A stretch of 29,463 nucleotides of DNA from UBA4660 sp034408895 (GCA_034408895.1 JAWXCI010000059.1:1-29463), one strand, 5' to 3'. Positions 14,911-24,258 are shown, counted from the first letter of the stretch. Notes: generated by a model from the letters alone, not told the origin. Numbers and translations are program-made.

Positions 14911-16215
14911 TTGCTCAAGAAGATTTTTGAAAAAGCAGGCATTGACCTCACTTCCGAATTTTCACGGAACGTGGCCACGTTGATGGGTGGCACCGCACTC
15001 GCCCAACTTATTCCGCTTTTTTTTGCCCCGGTTGTCACACGGCTTTTCACGCCACAGGATTTTACCACCTACGAACAATTCACCATGCTGATGAGCATAC
15101 TCATTGTAGTGGTTACGGGCAAGTATGAATATGCGATAATGCAGCCCAAGGAAAAAGAAGATGCTCGACATGTGTTGGGCCTCACTCTTCGTATTGCCAT
15201 CATCGCGTGCCTGGTGCTTTTGCCGTTATGTTTTTTACTCGGTGATTTTGCCGGGAATTTTTACAACAATCCTGAGTTGGGAAAATGGCTTTGGTTACTT
15301 CCTGTGGCACTGTTCCCGTTTGCTGTGTTCAACGCCATGAACTATTGGTTCAGTCGCGAGAAGAATTACAGAGTAGCGGCCACATCAAAAGTGTATTTTA
15401 CCTGTGCAAGTGAGCCTATGAAAATTGCAACCGGTTTGGGCAAGATGGCTTCGGCAGGATTGCTAATGAGTGCAGCACTGGGAAACATTGTTGCTGGCAT
15501 TTACACTTACCTCAAATTCAAAAAGTCGGAACCCGCGGGTCTGCGAAATCTTTCGGGAGAAAAGATGCGTGAGATGGCAGTTGCATACAAGGACTATCCG
15601 CTCTACACCATCTGGGGCAGTTTATTCAACCGCACTGCCCAATGGGCGCACATCGGTATGTTTTCGTTTTACTTCGGGCCTTATGCCATTGGCTTCATGG
15701 CATTGAGCAGGCGTGTGTTCATGAATCCGCTGAACATCCTTGCATCATCCTACAGCCAGGTTTTCTACCAGCGCATTTCGGAGATAGACAAGATGGGTGA
15801 GTTGCGCAGTATTTATGTGCGCAGCGTGTTGAAGTTTTCGCTTATCGGTGCATTGATGATTGTGTTTGTGCAGTTATTACCCGAGCAAACCATGGCTGTA
15901 ATTTTTGGTGCCCAATGGGGTGATACACTTGTTTTCCTAAAAATACTTTGCTTCTGGTATGCTATCAACTTTGTAACGAGCGCTCACTCTTTCATCTTTT
16001 ACAAGCTGGCTAAACAACGTATTACATTCCTTCTCGACCTTCTTCATCTGGTGGTGGTAGTGCTGGCCATTTTAATTTCATTTTACATAGGGCTGGAAAC
16101 AACAGAAGCGCTGATGATTACAGTGGCAGTGAAATTTCTTTACTTGCTTTTCACATTGATTATTGCGATTTTTCTGATGCGCAACGATGACTTACCCGCG
16201 AAAACTGTTGAATGA
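14911..16215 (+). CDS. Oligosaccharide flippase (Wzx/MATE-like polysaccharide biosynthesis protein)
   Basis: 434 residues, almost entirely hydrophobic, with about twelve membrane segments. The N-terminus SEFSRNVATLMGGTALAQLI followed by VVTRLFTPQDFTTYEQF is typical of Bacteroidota Wzx-type flippases, which move undecaprenyl-linked oligosaccharides across the inner membrane. The start is TTG, 9 bases after the previous stop; it keeps the conserved LLKKxxEK opening, and the next ATG (at LMGG) would cut it off. The last bases overlap the following glycosyltransferase start as ATGA. No Wzy polymerase is in the window. Confidence 0.9.
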   Translation: MLKKIFEKAGIDLTSEFSRNVATLMGGTALAQLIPLFFAPVVTRLFTPQDFTTYEQFTMLMSILIVVVTGKYEYAIMQPKEKEDARHVLGLTLRIAIIACLVLLPLCFLLGDFAGNFYNNPELGKWLWLLPVALFPFAVFNAMNYWFSREKNYRVAATSKVYFTCASEPMKIATGLGKMASAGLLMSAALGNIVAGIYTYLKFKKSEPAGLRNLSGEKMREMAVAYKDYPLYTIWGSLFNRTAQWAHIGMFSFYFGPYAIGFMALSRRVFMNPLNILASSYSQVFYQRISEIDKMGELRSIYVRSVLKFSLIGALMIVFVQLLPEQTMAVIFGAQWGDTLVFLKILCFWYAINFVTSAHSFIFYKLAKQRITFLLDLLHLVVVVLAILISFYIGLETTEALMITVAVKFLYLLFTLIIAIFLMRNDDLPAKTVE

Positions 16216-17339
16216 AAAAAAGAGTTGCCTCCATAGTGCTCAATCCGTTTGTCAACGACAATCGTGTATACAAAATTGCCAATTCCCTTCAACAAAATGG
16301 TTTCGAAGTGATGGTGGTTGCGCTGCACAAAAGAGACTTGCCTGAACGCGAAGTGAAAGATGGAATACCTGTGCATCGCATCAAACTCAAAAGTATTGGC
16401 TTGAAAGAAGGCAATGATTTTTACGGGTTGATCAAGTTCATTGAGTTCTACTACCGCATCATAAAAAACTATCGCAGGTATGATATCCTTCATTGCAACG
16501 ACCTGCTGGGATTTGTGGCCGGGGTGTTCACGAAAATTACACGACCGCGAATCAAACTGGTGTATGACAGCCATGAATATCAGCGCGAAGTTTTTCGCAG
16601 GAACAAAACCCAGAAAGCAATCATCTGGTGTTTCGAAAGATTATTTATCAGTTGGGCTCATGCATTTATCACGGTGGGCGATGGCATTGCAAAAGAGTAT
16701 CAGCGATTGTACAAAGTGAAATCGCCAGTGCTGATATTGAATGCACCTCACCTGTCGAATTCTATTAGAACTGATATTCTGCGAATGGAGTTAGGTATTC
16801 CTTCCAGTGAAAAAATATTTCTTTACCAGGGCGGATTGACTGTGAGCCGCGGCATGGAGCTTTTGCTTGAAGTTTTTTCCGAACTTGGCGGCAGTGGTTG
16901 TTCCATTGTGTTTATGGGTAATGGCGAGTTCGAAGGATTGATAAGGAGTTATTGTGAAAAGTTTTCTAACATTTATTTCCGCCCATCAGTTCCCTATCAC
17001 CAGTTGGTGGAATACACCGCAAGTGCTGATTACGGAATTATTTCCACGCAGAATCTCTGTCTCAACAACTTCTATTGCATGCCCAATAAACTTTTCGAAT
17101 ACATACAGGCAGAGGTTCCCATACTCACCAACAACCTTTATGAATGCAAACGGATAGTTGCAGGCGAAAACCTGGGTGTGGTGATAGAAGAATACACATC
17201 ACCGAAACTGAAAGATGCCATCAGGAAAATTGTTTCAGTTCCCCGCGAACAATTCGTTGTTAACCTCAAACGAATCAAGAAAGATTATTGCTGGGAAAAC
17301 GAAGAGAAGAAACTCATTCACCTTTATCGCAATTTGTAA
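16212..17339 (+). CDS. Glycosyltransferase family 4 protein
   Basis: 375-residue GT-B enzyme, cytoplasmic or membrane-peripheral. N-terminal acceptor domain with HCNDLLG (94-100) and YDSHEYQREVF (118-128); C-terminal donor domain starting near 200 with LYQGGLTVSRGMELLL (204-219), FMGNGE (234-239) and MPNKLFEYIQAEVPI (290-304), the nucleotide-sugar site with the family's ExxxxxxxE-like pattern shortened. The donor sugar and acceptor cannot be read from the sequence. Overlaps the flippase by four bases and is followed 12 bases later by the FemAB-like gene, so it is part of one operon. Confidence 0.92.
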   Translation: MKKRVASIVLNPFVNDNRVYKIANSLQQNGFEVMVVALHKRDLPEREVKDGIPVHRIKLKSIGLKEGNDFYGLIKFIEFYYRIIKNYRRYDILHCNDLLGFVAGVFTKITRPRIKLVYDSHEYQREVFRRNKTQKAIIWCFERLFISWAHAFITVGDGIAKEYQRLYKVKSPVLILNAPHLSNSIRTDILRMELGIPSSEKIFLYQGGLTVSRGMELLLEVFSELGGSGCSIVFMGNGEFEGLIRSYCEKFSNIYFRPSVPYHQLVEYTASADYGIISTQNLCLNNFYCMPNKLFEYIQAEVPILTNNLYECKRIVAGENLGVVIEEYTSPKLKDAIRKIVSVPREQFVVNLKRIKKDYCWENEEKKLIHLYRNL

Positions 17340-17351
17340 GTTGATTTAGAC

Positions 17352-18311
17352 GTGGCATTGGAAGTGATTGAAATAAAACCTGAAGAACGTCCTCGCTTTT
17401 TTGAATTGGCAGAAGAGTTGGGAACTGTGTTTTCATCGCAGTTGTGGTGTGAAGTGTTCCGTGAGAAATTGAAGTTGTGCGGGATTTTTTCGGACACTGC
17501 TCTCATCGGTGGCTTTGTTATTTATGAAACAAGAATGAAGCTGGTGAAGTCGTGGATCACTCCACCTTTCTCTCCTCACATAGCATTGTTCTTCCAGCCG
17601 GCCAAGTCATCCAACGTAGCGAAAATTCTCAGTTACAACAAATCCATTGTTCGTGCAGTGGCTGAATTCATCCGGAAACAGAAGATGGGCTTTGTGAAGA
17701 TAGAATTGCCACCTGGCGTAAACGATGTACAACCTTTTATATGGGAAGGAATGGATGTCACAATAAAATACACTTATCGCCTCGACTTGACATTGACTAA
17801 GGATGAACTTATTCAGCGGATTGATCCAAAGGAGCGTTCAAAAGTTTCGATTGGAGGCAAGCATGATTTGCTCATCGAAAGGAATACAGAACCGGATGCG
17901 GTGGTGAAAATCCTGCGCAACACGTTTTCGAAAAAAGAAATTTCGACAGACATCAAACTTGCGGAGCGCATTGTGAAAAATTTATCGGACAGCAATGGAT
18001 GTTTTGCATCGGTAGTGAAAAAGAATGACAAAAGTCTTGGAGCGTTTGTTTGTGTTTGTGATTCACACACCGCGTACTATCTCCTTGGTGGTTTTACTGA
18101 TGAGGCGAAATCAAAAAACATTGGCCACCTCGGGGTGTGGGACTGCATCATGCAGGCACAGGAAAAAGAACTTAGTGTTTTTGATTTCGAAGGTTCCATG
18201 ATTCCAGGAGTCGAACAATTTTTCCGTTCGTTTGGAGGTGAGCAAGTAGTGTTTTTTGAAGTTAGGGGAGGAAACAAATTGGTGAGAACCGCTTATGGTT
18301 TGCTGAAATAA
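17352..18311 (+). CDS. FemAB/GNAT-like (Acetyltransf_6 type) transferase
   Basis: 319 residues. The second half carries the CoA- or aminoacyl-transferase pattern of the FemAB-like GNAT group: RIDPKERSKVSIG near 156-168, AYYLLGGFTDEAKS near 238-251, then FDFEGSMIPGVEQFFRSFGG (278-297) near the end. Members acylate or aminoacylate sugars, peptides or lipids, and often sit in polysaccharide or glycopeptide clusters, as here. Start is GTG directly after an in-frame TAG, so no longer product is possible; no early ATG exists. It probably decorates the glycan exported by the flippase; this is inference from position. Confidence 0.8.
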   Translation: MALEVIEIKPEERPRFFELAEELGTVFSSQLWCEVFREKLKLCGIFSDTALIGGFVIYETRMKLVKSWITPPFSPHIALFFQPAKSSNVAKILSYNKSIVRAVAEFIRKQKMGFVKIELPPGVNDVQPFIWEGMDVTIKYTYRLDLTLTKDELIQRIDPKERSKVSIGGKHDLLIERNTEPDAVVKILRNTFSKKEISTDIKLAERIVKNLSDSNGCFASVVKKNDKSLGAFVCVCDSHTAYYLLGGFTDEAKSKNIGHLGVWDCIMQAQEKELSVFDFEGSMIPGVEQFFRSFGGEQVVFFEVRGGNKLVRTAYGLLK

Positions 18312-18340
18312 AAAATGGGAACTCATCGGTTCCCATTTTT
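18311..18340. terminator. Strong bidirectional intrinsic terminator
   Basis: A perfect 12-bp stem, AAAAATGGGAAC (18311-18322) and GTTCCCATTTTT (18329-18340), loop TCATCG. It begins on the last base of the FemAB-like stop codon and lies between convergent genes, with A and T tracts on both sides, so it can end transcripts from both directions. Confidence 0.92.
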
Positions 18341-18361
18341 CTTATTGATGTATTCCAGTAG

Positions 18362-19078
18362 TTAATTCACAGATGTTTCGTAAACCACCTGATATTCTTT
18401 GTCGTCCTCGAAATATTCAAGCCCTAGGTCCAGCCATTCTTTCGCTTTCGCTTTATCGCCTGCTGCTGCTTTGTCTTCCGCTTCTTTCATCAGTGCTTCT
18501 TTGAGCAATCCTCGTTGTTCTTTACTCATATCACTGCATCTTCTTTCGGTAAGAATTTCTTGGGCCGTTTTAAATTCAGCTTCCGATTCTTTCTTGGTTT
18601 TCAATGCGGCATAGGCGCGTCCGAGCATAATGTGCGCACCGGCATCGTTGGCATCAATGTCAATTAGTGTGGCGTAATAAGATTTTGCCTTGGTGTATTT
18701 CTGAGTTTCCATAAATGTTTCACCTTCGGCTATTATGACCTGGCGCAGTTCAGAAAAGTAATCCTCGTATTCGTTGTAGAATTGATGCTCTTTATCCTTC
18801 TTGCCATAAGTGCCTGCGTACTTAATGGCATCCTTGAATGCGCCCGGATATTTTTCCTTCATTTCATCAATCTTGGATATTTCCAGAAAGGCCATGCTCA
18901 TATAGAGGTATGGCATTGGATCCTTTTTGGTTTCGTCACTCAGAGTGTATTTCTCGGCTTTGTACAGCACCTTTTCATACTTCTCGTCCACGAACATTTC
19001 CAGCAAGTCGGTGTAATCGTTTTGGGCAAGGGTGGTGAGTTGGGCAAGCACTAATAGAACAAGTAATAATTTTTTCAT
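18362..19078 (-). CDS. Exported tetratricopeptide-like protein
   Basis: 238 residues with a clear signal peptide (MKKLLLVLLVLAQLTTLAQ, cleavage after residue 19). The rest is helical with TPR-like pairs, clearest at YTKAKSYYATLIDIDANDAG and AHIMLGRAYAALKTKKESEA, and a last pair near AAAGDKAKAKEWLDLGLEYF. Likely a periplasmic scaffold or adaptor; no partner is indicated. It is monocistronic, convergent with the polysaccharide operon and divergent from the helicase gene. Such small TPR proteins are common in Bacteroidota and mostly uncharacterised. Confidence 0.85.
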   Translation of the reverse strand: MKKLLLVLLVLAQLTTLAQNDYTDLLEMFVDEKYEKVLYKAEKYTLSDETKKDPMPYLYMSMAFLEISKIDEMKEKYPGAFKDAIKYAGTYGKKDKEHQFYNEYEDYFSELRQVIIAEGETFMETQKYTKAKSYYATLIDIDANDAGAHIMLGRAYAALKTKKESEAEFKTAQEILTERRCSDMSKEQRGLLKEALMKEAEDKAAAGDKAKAKEWLDLGLEYFEDDKEYQVVYETSVN

Positions 19079-19233
19079 TGGGGTTTTATGTTTGGTTCTT
19101 TAAATCAGCCACGCTTTGAGCGCAGGCAAACTGGATTTTCAAATACGATGCCTAAAGTAATAGGTCTCTCTGTGGGCGCAAGATGCAGCATTTCCATTTT
19201 TTCTTCCAAAGCCTGTTCAAAACATGAACATCA

Positions 19234-21672
19234 ATGAGCAGAACCCAGGTGTTGAAAAGAGGGGCGGAGTGGTTTACCGCTAAAGGCTGGAAACCACAGC
19301 GGTTCCAGAAGGAAGCGTGGCGGGCATACCTTGATGGTAAAGACGGATTGGTGAATGCGCCCACTGGCAGCGGCAAGACTTATTCGCTAATGGCCCCCAT
19401 GATCTTTTCACTTTTCGATAAGAAAAAACAGGACGCTCCTACCGGGCTTCGGCTCATCTGGGTTGCACCTATACGGGCGCTCACTAAAGAAATTCTTCAG
19501 GCTGCACAGCGAATTGTATCAGAAAATAATTTACCGGTTACGATTGGAATTCGGACAGGAGATACACCAACAGATGAAAGAGCAAGACAACGAAAGTCAT
19601 GGCCGACTTTTCTTATCACCACTCCTGAAAGCCTGCACATGATTTTTTGCACGAAAGATTTTTCTGCATCATTTAAAAACATTGAGGCGCTGGTGGTGGA
19701 CGAGTGGCACGAGTTGCTGGGAACAAAACGCGGAGTACTCACGGAACTTGTGATATCGAAACTCAAAGCACTCAATCCGCAAATCCGGATATGGGGAATA
19801 AGCGCAACGATTGGCAATCTTGAAGAAGCGAAGGATGTGCTGCTTGGAATGGATCGAAAGGAGAACGGAATAATTATTCGTTCACAACTCAAGAAGAAAA
19901 CTGAAGTGGTTTCCCTGATGCCGCAAAAGGTGGAGAGTATTCCGTGGGCGGGGCATCTGGGTTCACGCATGGTGAAGCAGGTGTGCGACATTATTGAAGG
20001 CAGCGAGAGCACACTCATCTTTACCAATGTTCGTTCGCAATGCGAATGGTGGTACAAACAAATCATTGAAAAATATCCTGAACTTGCGGGAATACTTGCC
20101 ATACATCACGGCTCGCTGGATAAAGAAATAAGGCATTGGGTGGAAGATGCGCTGGGCGAAGGAAGATTGAAAGCGGTGGTATGTACATCGAGTCTCGACC
20201 TTGGGGTGGACTTCGGGCCGGTGGAAACCATTGTGCAGGTGGGAGGGCCAAAAGGTGTTGCTCGTTTTGTGCAACGCTCGGGTAGGAGTGGACACAGGCC
20301 GGGCGCAGTAAGCAGGATTTATTTTTTGCCCACACATACACTCGAACTGATTGAAGCTGCGGCCCTTCGACAAGCCATTAAAGAAAATTATCTTGAGGAA
20401 AGGGAACCGTTCATTCGTTGTTTCGATGTGCTGGTGCAATACCTGGTAACACTTGCAACAGGCGAAGGATTTTTTCCCGATGAAATCAAAAAAGAAATTT
20501 TTTCCACCCATTGTTTTTCAAGCCTTACCAATGAAGAATGGAATTGGGCATTGGCATTCATCACATCAGGTGGAGTTTCACTTTTCGCCTATCCTGAATT
20601 TCATAAAGTGGTGAGGTTGGATGACGGAAGAATGAAAGTGACCAACCAGCGCATCGCCCGAAGGCATCGGCTGTCGGTGGGAACCATTGTGGGCGACACA
20701 ATGGTGTCCGTGCGGTTGCAACGCGGAGGAATACTGGGGCATCTTGAAGAAAATTTTATATCATCGTTAAATGACGATGAAGCGTTTTGGTTTGCCGGAC
20801 ATTGCCTGGAATTGGTGGAAACACGCGGGCTCACTGCTGTTGTGCGCAAGTCCACAAAAAAGAATGCGCGCATTCCCGCATGGCAGGGAGGCAAGCTCCC
20901 GCTTTCATCTAACATGAGTGATATGTTGCGAAGGAAACTGGATGATGCAGTAAGTGGAAACCACAACGACCCTGAACTAAAAAAAATCAAACCCATTCTT
21001 GCACTACAGCAGAAAGATTCCATCATTCCCACATTGAACGAATTTCTGGTAGAAGTTTTTAAAACGGCAGATGGATATCACGCAGTGTTCTATCCTTTTG
21101 AAGGAAGGTTTGTACACGAGGGCCTTGCATCGCTTTCCGCCTATCGCATCGGGAAGCAGATGCCTATTTCGTTTTCTCTTGCCTACAATGATTATGGTTT
21201 TGAATTGCTGAGCGACCAGCCCATTCCCGTTGAAGTGATGCTTGCGGGGGGATTGTTTTCCACCGACAATCTCCAGCACGATATTTTGAATAGCGTGAAC
21301 AGCGCACAACTGGTGAGTAAGCGTTTCCGTGAAGTGGCCACTATTGCAGGCTTGCTCTTTCGCGGGTTTCCCGGTGAGCCAATAAAAGCTCGTCATCTTC
21401 AGGCATCGGCTCAATTGCTCTTCCAGGTTTTTACGGATTATGATGCGCAAAATCTTTTACTCAGGCAATCGCTCGATGAGGTGATACACTACCAACTGGA
21501 ATGGAAAAGGATGGTGCGCTCACTGGAAAGAATGTCGCTCCAGAAAACGGTTATCACTTATCCCGATAAGCCCACGCCTTTTGCATTCCCTATTATGGTG
21601 GACAGGCTGAGGGAAAAAATGAGCAGTGAAAGTTTGGAGGAGAGGATAGCGAAGATGCTCAAGAGTTCTTAA
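19234..21672 (+). CDS. Lhr-like DEXH-box helicase, DNA-ligase-associated type
   Basis: 812-residue superfamily 2 helicase. Motif I APTGSGKT (42-49), Ia VAPIRALTKE (77-86), Ib TTPESL (129-134), II DEWH (156-159), III SAT (190-192), VI QRSGRSGH (about 346-353), followed by the long C-terminal region found in Lhr-type proteins (winged helix and beta-barrel). The 810-830 aa length and the sequence pattern match the ligase-associated DNA damage response helicase group, which usually sits with an ATP-dependent DNA ligase, an exonuclease and a metallophosphoesterase. None of these is adjacent. Likely role: DNA repair remodelling, by family. An overlapping ATG 10 bases upstream is in another frame. 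Confidence 0.93.
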   Translation: MSRTQVLKRGAEWFTAKGWKPQRFQKEAWRAYLDGKDGLVNAPTGSGKTYSLMAPMIFSLFDKKKQDAPTGLRLIWVAPIRALTKEILQAAQRIVSENNLPVTIGIRTGDTPTDERARQRKSWPTFLITTPESLHMIFCTKDFSASFKNIEALVVDEWHELLGTKRGVLTELVISKLKALNPQIRIWGISATIGNLEEAKDVLLGMDRKENGIIIRSQLKKKTEVVSLMPQKVESIPWAGHLGSRMVKQVCDIIEGSESTLIFTNVRSQCEWWYKQIIEKYPELAGILAIHHGSLDKEIRHWVEDALGEGRLKAVVCTSSLDLGVDFGPVETIVQVGGPKGVARFVQRSGRSGHRPGAVSRIYFLPTHTLELIEAAALRQAIKENYLEEREPFIRCFDVLVQYLVTLATGEGFFPDEIKKEIFSTHCFSSLTNEEWNWALAFITSGGVSLFAYPEFHKVVRLDDGRMKVTNQRIARRHRLSVGTIVGDTMVSVRLQRGGILGHLEENFISSLNDDEAFWFAGHCLELVETRGLTAVVRKSTKKNARIPAWQGGKLPLSSNMSDMLRRKLDDAVSGNHNDPELKKIKPILALQQKDSIIPTLNEFLVEVFKTADGYHAVFYPFEGRFVHEGLASLSAYRIGKQMPISFSLAYNDYGFELLSDQPIPVEVMLAGGLFSTDNLQHDILNSVNSAQLVSKRFREVATIAGLLFRGFPGEPIKARHLQASAQLLFQVFTDYDAQNLLLRQSLDEVIHYQLEWKRMVRSLERMSLQKTVITYPDKPTPFAFPIMVDRLREKMSSESLEERIAKMLKSS

Positions 21673-21789
21673 AGTTCCAGGTTGTGGTTTCATCAATGGG
21701 GAACAAGAACCAGAACCTTGTTGAAAAAATATTTTTCGCGATACACAATAACCATTCTCTCCTTCGTTACCACCCCAGTTTAAGACCCC

Positions 21790-21838
21790 AAAGGCGGTGC
21801 CCTTAACCAAGGCACAACTTTACATTCACCGCCTTTTT
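21790..21838 (+). terminator. Intrinsic terminator after the helicase gene
   Basis: AAAGGCGGTG (21790-21799) pairs perfectly with CACCGCCTTT (21827-21836), with an inner CCTT-aacc-AAGG stem in the loop and a T5 run. It separates the helicase from the lipoprotein gene and argues against starting the latter upstream of 21854. Confidence 0.88.
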
Positions 21839-21853
21839 GACAAAACTTACTAC

Positions 21854-22717
21854 ATGAGATTGCTGCCCTTTGCTGTTCTCTTTGCTCTTAGTGCTGTGTT
21901 TTATTCCTGCAACAGGAACGAAAAGGAGCCGTCATTCCTCAACGTGGATAATCTTGTATTATCTGCTTTGCCAGCAGAAGGAACTTCCAGCGAAAACATC
22001 ACTGAAATATGGACTTATGAAGGTGGCACCACTATCGTTGGTGTCTCTGATTTACCTGCCACAATCCCGGTCTTGAAAGAAGGCACCACCGAAATCAGGA
22101 TGTATGCCGGAATCAAAAACAATGGCATCTCATCCACACGAATTGTCTATCCGTTTTATTCTCCATTTGATACAGTAGTGCAACTCGCTGAACTTTCGGA
22201 GCACACCATAAAACCACACTTCAAGTACCTGCCAGACCTTGACATTGATGTAATAGATTTTGAAAGTGGGGTGAATCCATTTTTCAGCTACGGTATCAAT
22301 TCCGGATCCTTCGGTTTCAGCAACACGGAGGTCGCTTTTGAAGGTGACGGAAGCGGATATGGTTTGCTGGAACCGGATCAAAATGTTTTGCTTTATAGAA
22401 CAGAAAATCATTATGAATGGGAAGTGGGGAAAACTGTTTTTCTGGAAATGAATTACAGCTGCAACAACACCTTCTCCGTGGGCCTATATGCCATCAACGA
22501 TGCCACCCAGAAAAAAAACTTTGCTTTGATTTTAAATCCAACTAGAGAAGGAACGGGTGAACCTGCCTGGAAAAAAATTTACATTGACCTGGGCTTTGTA
22601 ATCACGGAAAATCCAACTGCCGAATTCTTTGAACTTTATTTTGAAAGTGTGCATGATGAAAGTGGAAACACCGTGGAAATTTTTCTGGATAATTTAAAGC
22701 TTGTGAGGTTTGAATGA
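21854..22717 (+). CDS. Putative lipoprotein of unknown function
   Basis: 287 residues. The N-terminus MRLLPFAVLFALSAVFYSCN has a signal peptide ending in a Bacteroidota-style lipobox (FYSC, Cys19), predicting an outer-membrane or periplasmic lipoprotein. The middle contains two beta-rich regions; the second (from about residue 135: VIDFESGVNPFFSYG) looks like a jelly-roll or carbohydrate-binding-like module with a final strand EIFLDNLKLVRFE. I do not recognise the family. The ATG was chosen over an in-frame start 19 codons upstream because the latter lies inside the helicase terminator and would spoil the signal peptide. It precedes wcaJ by 59 bases, possibly co-transcribed. Confidence 0.82.
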   Translation: MRLLPFAVLFALSAVFYSCNRNEKEPSFLNVDNLVLSALPAEGTSSENITEIWTYEGGTTIVGVSDLPATIPVLKEGTTEIRMYAGIKNNGISSTRIVYPFYSPFDTVVQLAELSEHTIKPHFKYLPDLDIDVIDFESGVNPFFSYGINSGSFGFSNTEVAFEGDGSGYGLLEPDQNVLLYRTENHYEWEVGKTVFLEMNYSCNNTFSVGLYAINDATQKKNFALILNPTREGTGEPAWKKIYIDLGFVITENPTAEFFELYFESVHDESGNTVEIFLDNLKLVRFE

Positions 22718-22721
22718 GCGT

Positions 22722-22765
22722 GATTGCCAATGACCGATGAGACCGAATACCGATTGCCGATGACC
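22722..22765. repeat. Degenerate GAtTGCC/GATGACC heptamer repeats
   Basis: Between the lipoprotein and sugar transferase genes, two 14-bp copies, gattgccaatgacc (22722-22735) and gattgccgatgacc (22752-22765), match at 13 of 14 bases, with further 7-base-spaced relatives between them. A short related stretch appears at 26034-26052. This is a third 7-bp-period repeat family in the window, distinct from AGGGAGT/AGGCAGT. Confidence 0.75.
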
Positions 22766-22776
22766 AGAGTCTGCAG

Positions 22777-24189
22777 ATGAACAAGACAAGTCAAATAGCT
22801 AAATACATCATCGCTGATTTGTTCAGCGCAGGCATTGCGTGGACGTTGCTCTACATCTTCAGGAAAAAAATTCTTGAGCCGGAAAAATTCGGATATGATG
22901 TGGCGCTCAACTTCGACAGGAACTATTGGCTGGGATTGATTTTCATTCCACTTTTCTGGGTTGCGCTATACACCGCAGCGGGGCATTATCAGCGCATCTT
23001 CCGCAGACATCGCCTCAAGGAATTTAGCCAGGTGATGTTGACAGCTATTGTGGGGGTGCTGTTTATCTTTTTTGTATTCCTGCTGGACGACCAGATTTTC
23101 AGTTACAGGAATTATTATCAAAGCCTATTGGTGCTATTCACTGCGCATTTTCTTCTCACCTTGTTGTTTCGGCTTGCACTCACCTCGCGCACTGTCGCCA
23201 GGGTGCATTCAGGTGCGATTGGTTTCAACACAGTGATAGTTGGAGGCAACGAACGAGCGGTGGGGGCGTTCGAAGAAATACGAGCCATGCGCGCCCATCC
23301 CGGTTACAAATTCATTGGTTTTGTGCGCGTCAATGGCAAAGACAATCTTCTTTCGAAACACATTCCATATCTTGGAAATTATGAAGCACTGCCTCAACTC
23401 ATTGCAGATAAAAAGGTGGAAGAAGTAATCATAGCTGTAGAAACGAGCGACCACAAAGACCTCCAGCGCATTATCTCCATGCTGGAAGACCAGGAAGTGA
23501 ACATTAACATTATTCCCGACATGTACGACATTCTATCAGGTTCTGTAAAAATGAATTCCATCTATGGAGTTCCTCTTATCCGCATCAACCACGAACTGAT
23601 GCCCGCGTGGCAGTTTTCACTGAAACGTGCGATGGATATTTGTATCTCCGCCAGTGCACTCATTGTTTTGCTCCCGTTTTTTTTGATTATCGCTCTGGGG
23701 ATTAAATTTTCTTCCAGGGGGCCGATCATCTACAGCCAGAAAAGAATTGGAAAATACGGGACGCCTTTCCGCATCTACAAATTTCGCACGATGGTGCTTG
23801 ATGCGGAAACCAATGGCCCGCAACTAAGCAGCGCTAATGATGCGCGCGTCACAAAATTTGGGCGTTTGCTTCGAAAAGCCAGGATGGACGAACTGCCCCA
23901 GTTCTTGAATGTGTTGAAAGGAGATATGTCGCTGGTGGGGCCGCGGCCTGAACGCGAATACTACATTGGACAGATTATGCAACATGCACCTCATTACCGA
24001 TTGATGCACCGCGTGAGGCCGGGCATCACGTCATGGGGTCAAGTTAAATTTGGCTATGCAGAAAACGTTGACCAGATGCTCCACCGTCTTAAGTACGATG
24101 TGCTCTATATCGAAAACATGTCACTGGCCATGGATTTGAAAATTCTTTTCTATACAATTTTGATTGTGATTAAGGGTAGTGGAAAGTGA
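22777..24189 (+). CDS. Undecaprenyl-phosphate sugar phosphotransferase (WcaJ/PglC-type, polyprenyl glycosylphosphotransferase)
   Basis: 470 residues. Four N-terminal membrane helices (about 10-27, 51-68, 86-103, 115-133), a Rossmann-like CoA_binding_3 domain (about 150-260, VIVGGNERAVGAFEEI), a re-entrant hydrophobic helix (about 286-308), and the catalytic sugar transferase domain: KFRTM (335-339), RKARMDELPQF (366-376) with the Asp-Glu pair of the family, SLVGPRPE (385-392) and RPGITSWGQV (414-423). It transfers a hexose-1-phosphate to undecaprenyl phosphate, the first step of glycan assembly. The sugar is probably glucose or galactose by family, not readable here. It may serve the glycan whose flippase and transferases lie at 13846-18311. 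Confidence 0.94.
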   Translation: MNKTSQIAKYIIADLFSAGIAWTLLYIFRKKILEPEKFGYDVALNFDRNYWLGLIFIPLFWVALYTAAGHYQRIFRRHRLKEFSQVMLTAIVGVLFIFFVFLLDDQIFSYRNYYQSLLVLFTAHFLLTLLFRLALTSRTVARVHSGAIGFNTVIVGGNERAVGAFEEIRAMRAHPGYKFIGFVRVNGKDNLLSKHIPYLGNYEALPQLIADKKVEEVIIAVETSDHKDLQRIISMLEDQEVNINIIPDMYDILSGSVKMNSIYGVPLIRINHELMPAWQFSLKRAMDICISASALIVLLPFFLIIALGIKFSSRGPIIYSQKRIGKYGTPFRIYKFRTMVLDAETNGPQLSSANDARVTKFGRLLRKARMDELPQFLNVLKGDMSLVGPRPEREYYIGQIMQHAPHYRLMHRVRPGITSWGQVKFGYAENVDQMLHRLKYDVLYIENMSLAMDLKILFYTILIVIKGSGK

Positions 24190-24246
24190 AAAATTTGCAG
24201 GGGACAGTGATCATTCAAAATCTGCCTCCTGCCGACTCCGCACTGC

Positions 24247-24254
24247 TAGATTTG
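24247..24254 (+). promoter_or_regulatory. -7 promoter element directly before the OlsF-like gene
   Basis: TAGATTTG followed by CC is a perfect TAnnTTTG and ends only 4 bases before the GTG start. A weak TCTG at 24221-24224 is the best -33 candidate, 22 bases upstream. If functional, transcription would begin at or near the start codon, giving a leaderless message. Confidence 0.35.
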
Positions 24255-24258
24255 CCAT

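Noticed and set aside
21702..21722. AACAAG/CTTGTT hairpin after the helicase
   Set aside because: Only 6 bp with a long loop and no clean T-tract; the hairpin at 21790-21838 is a far better terminator.
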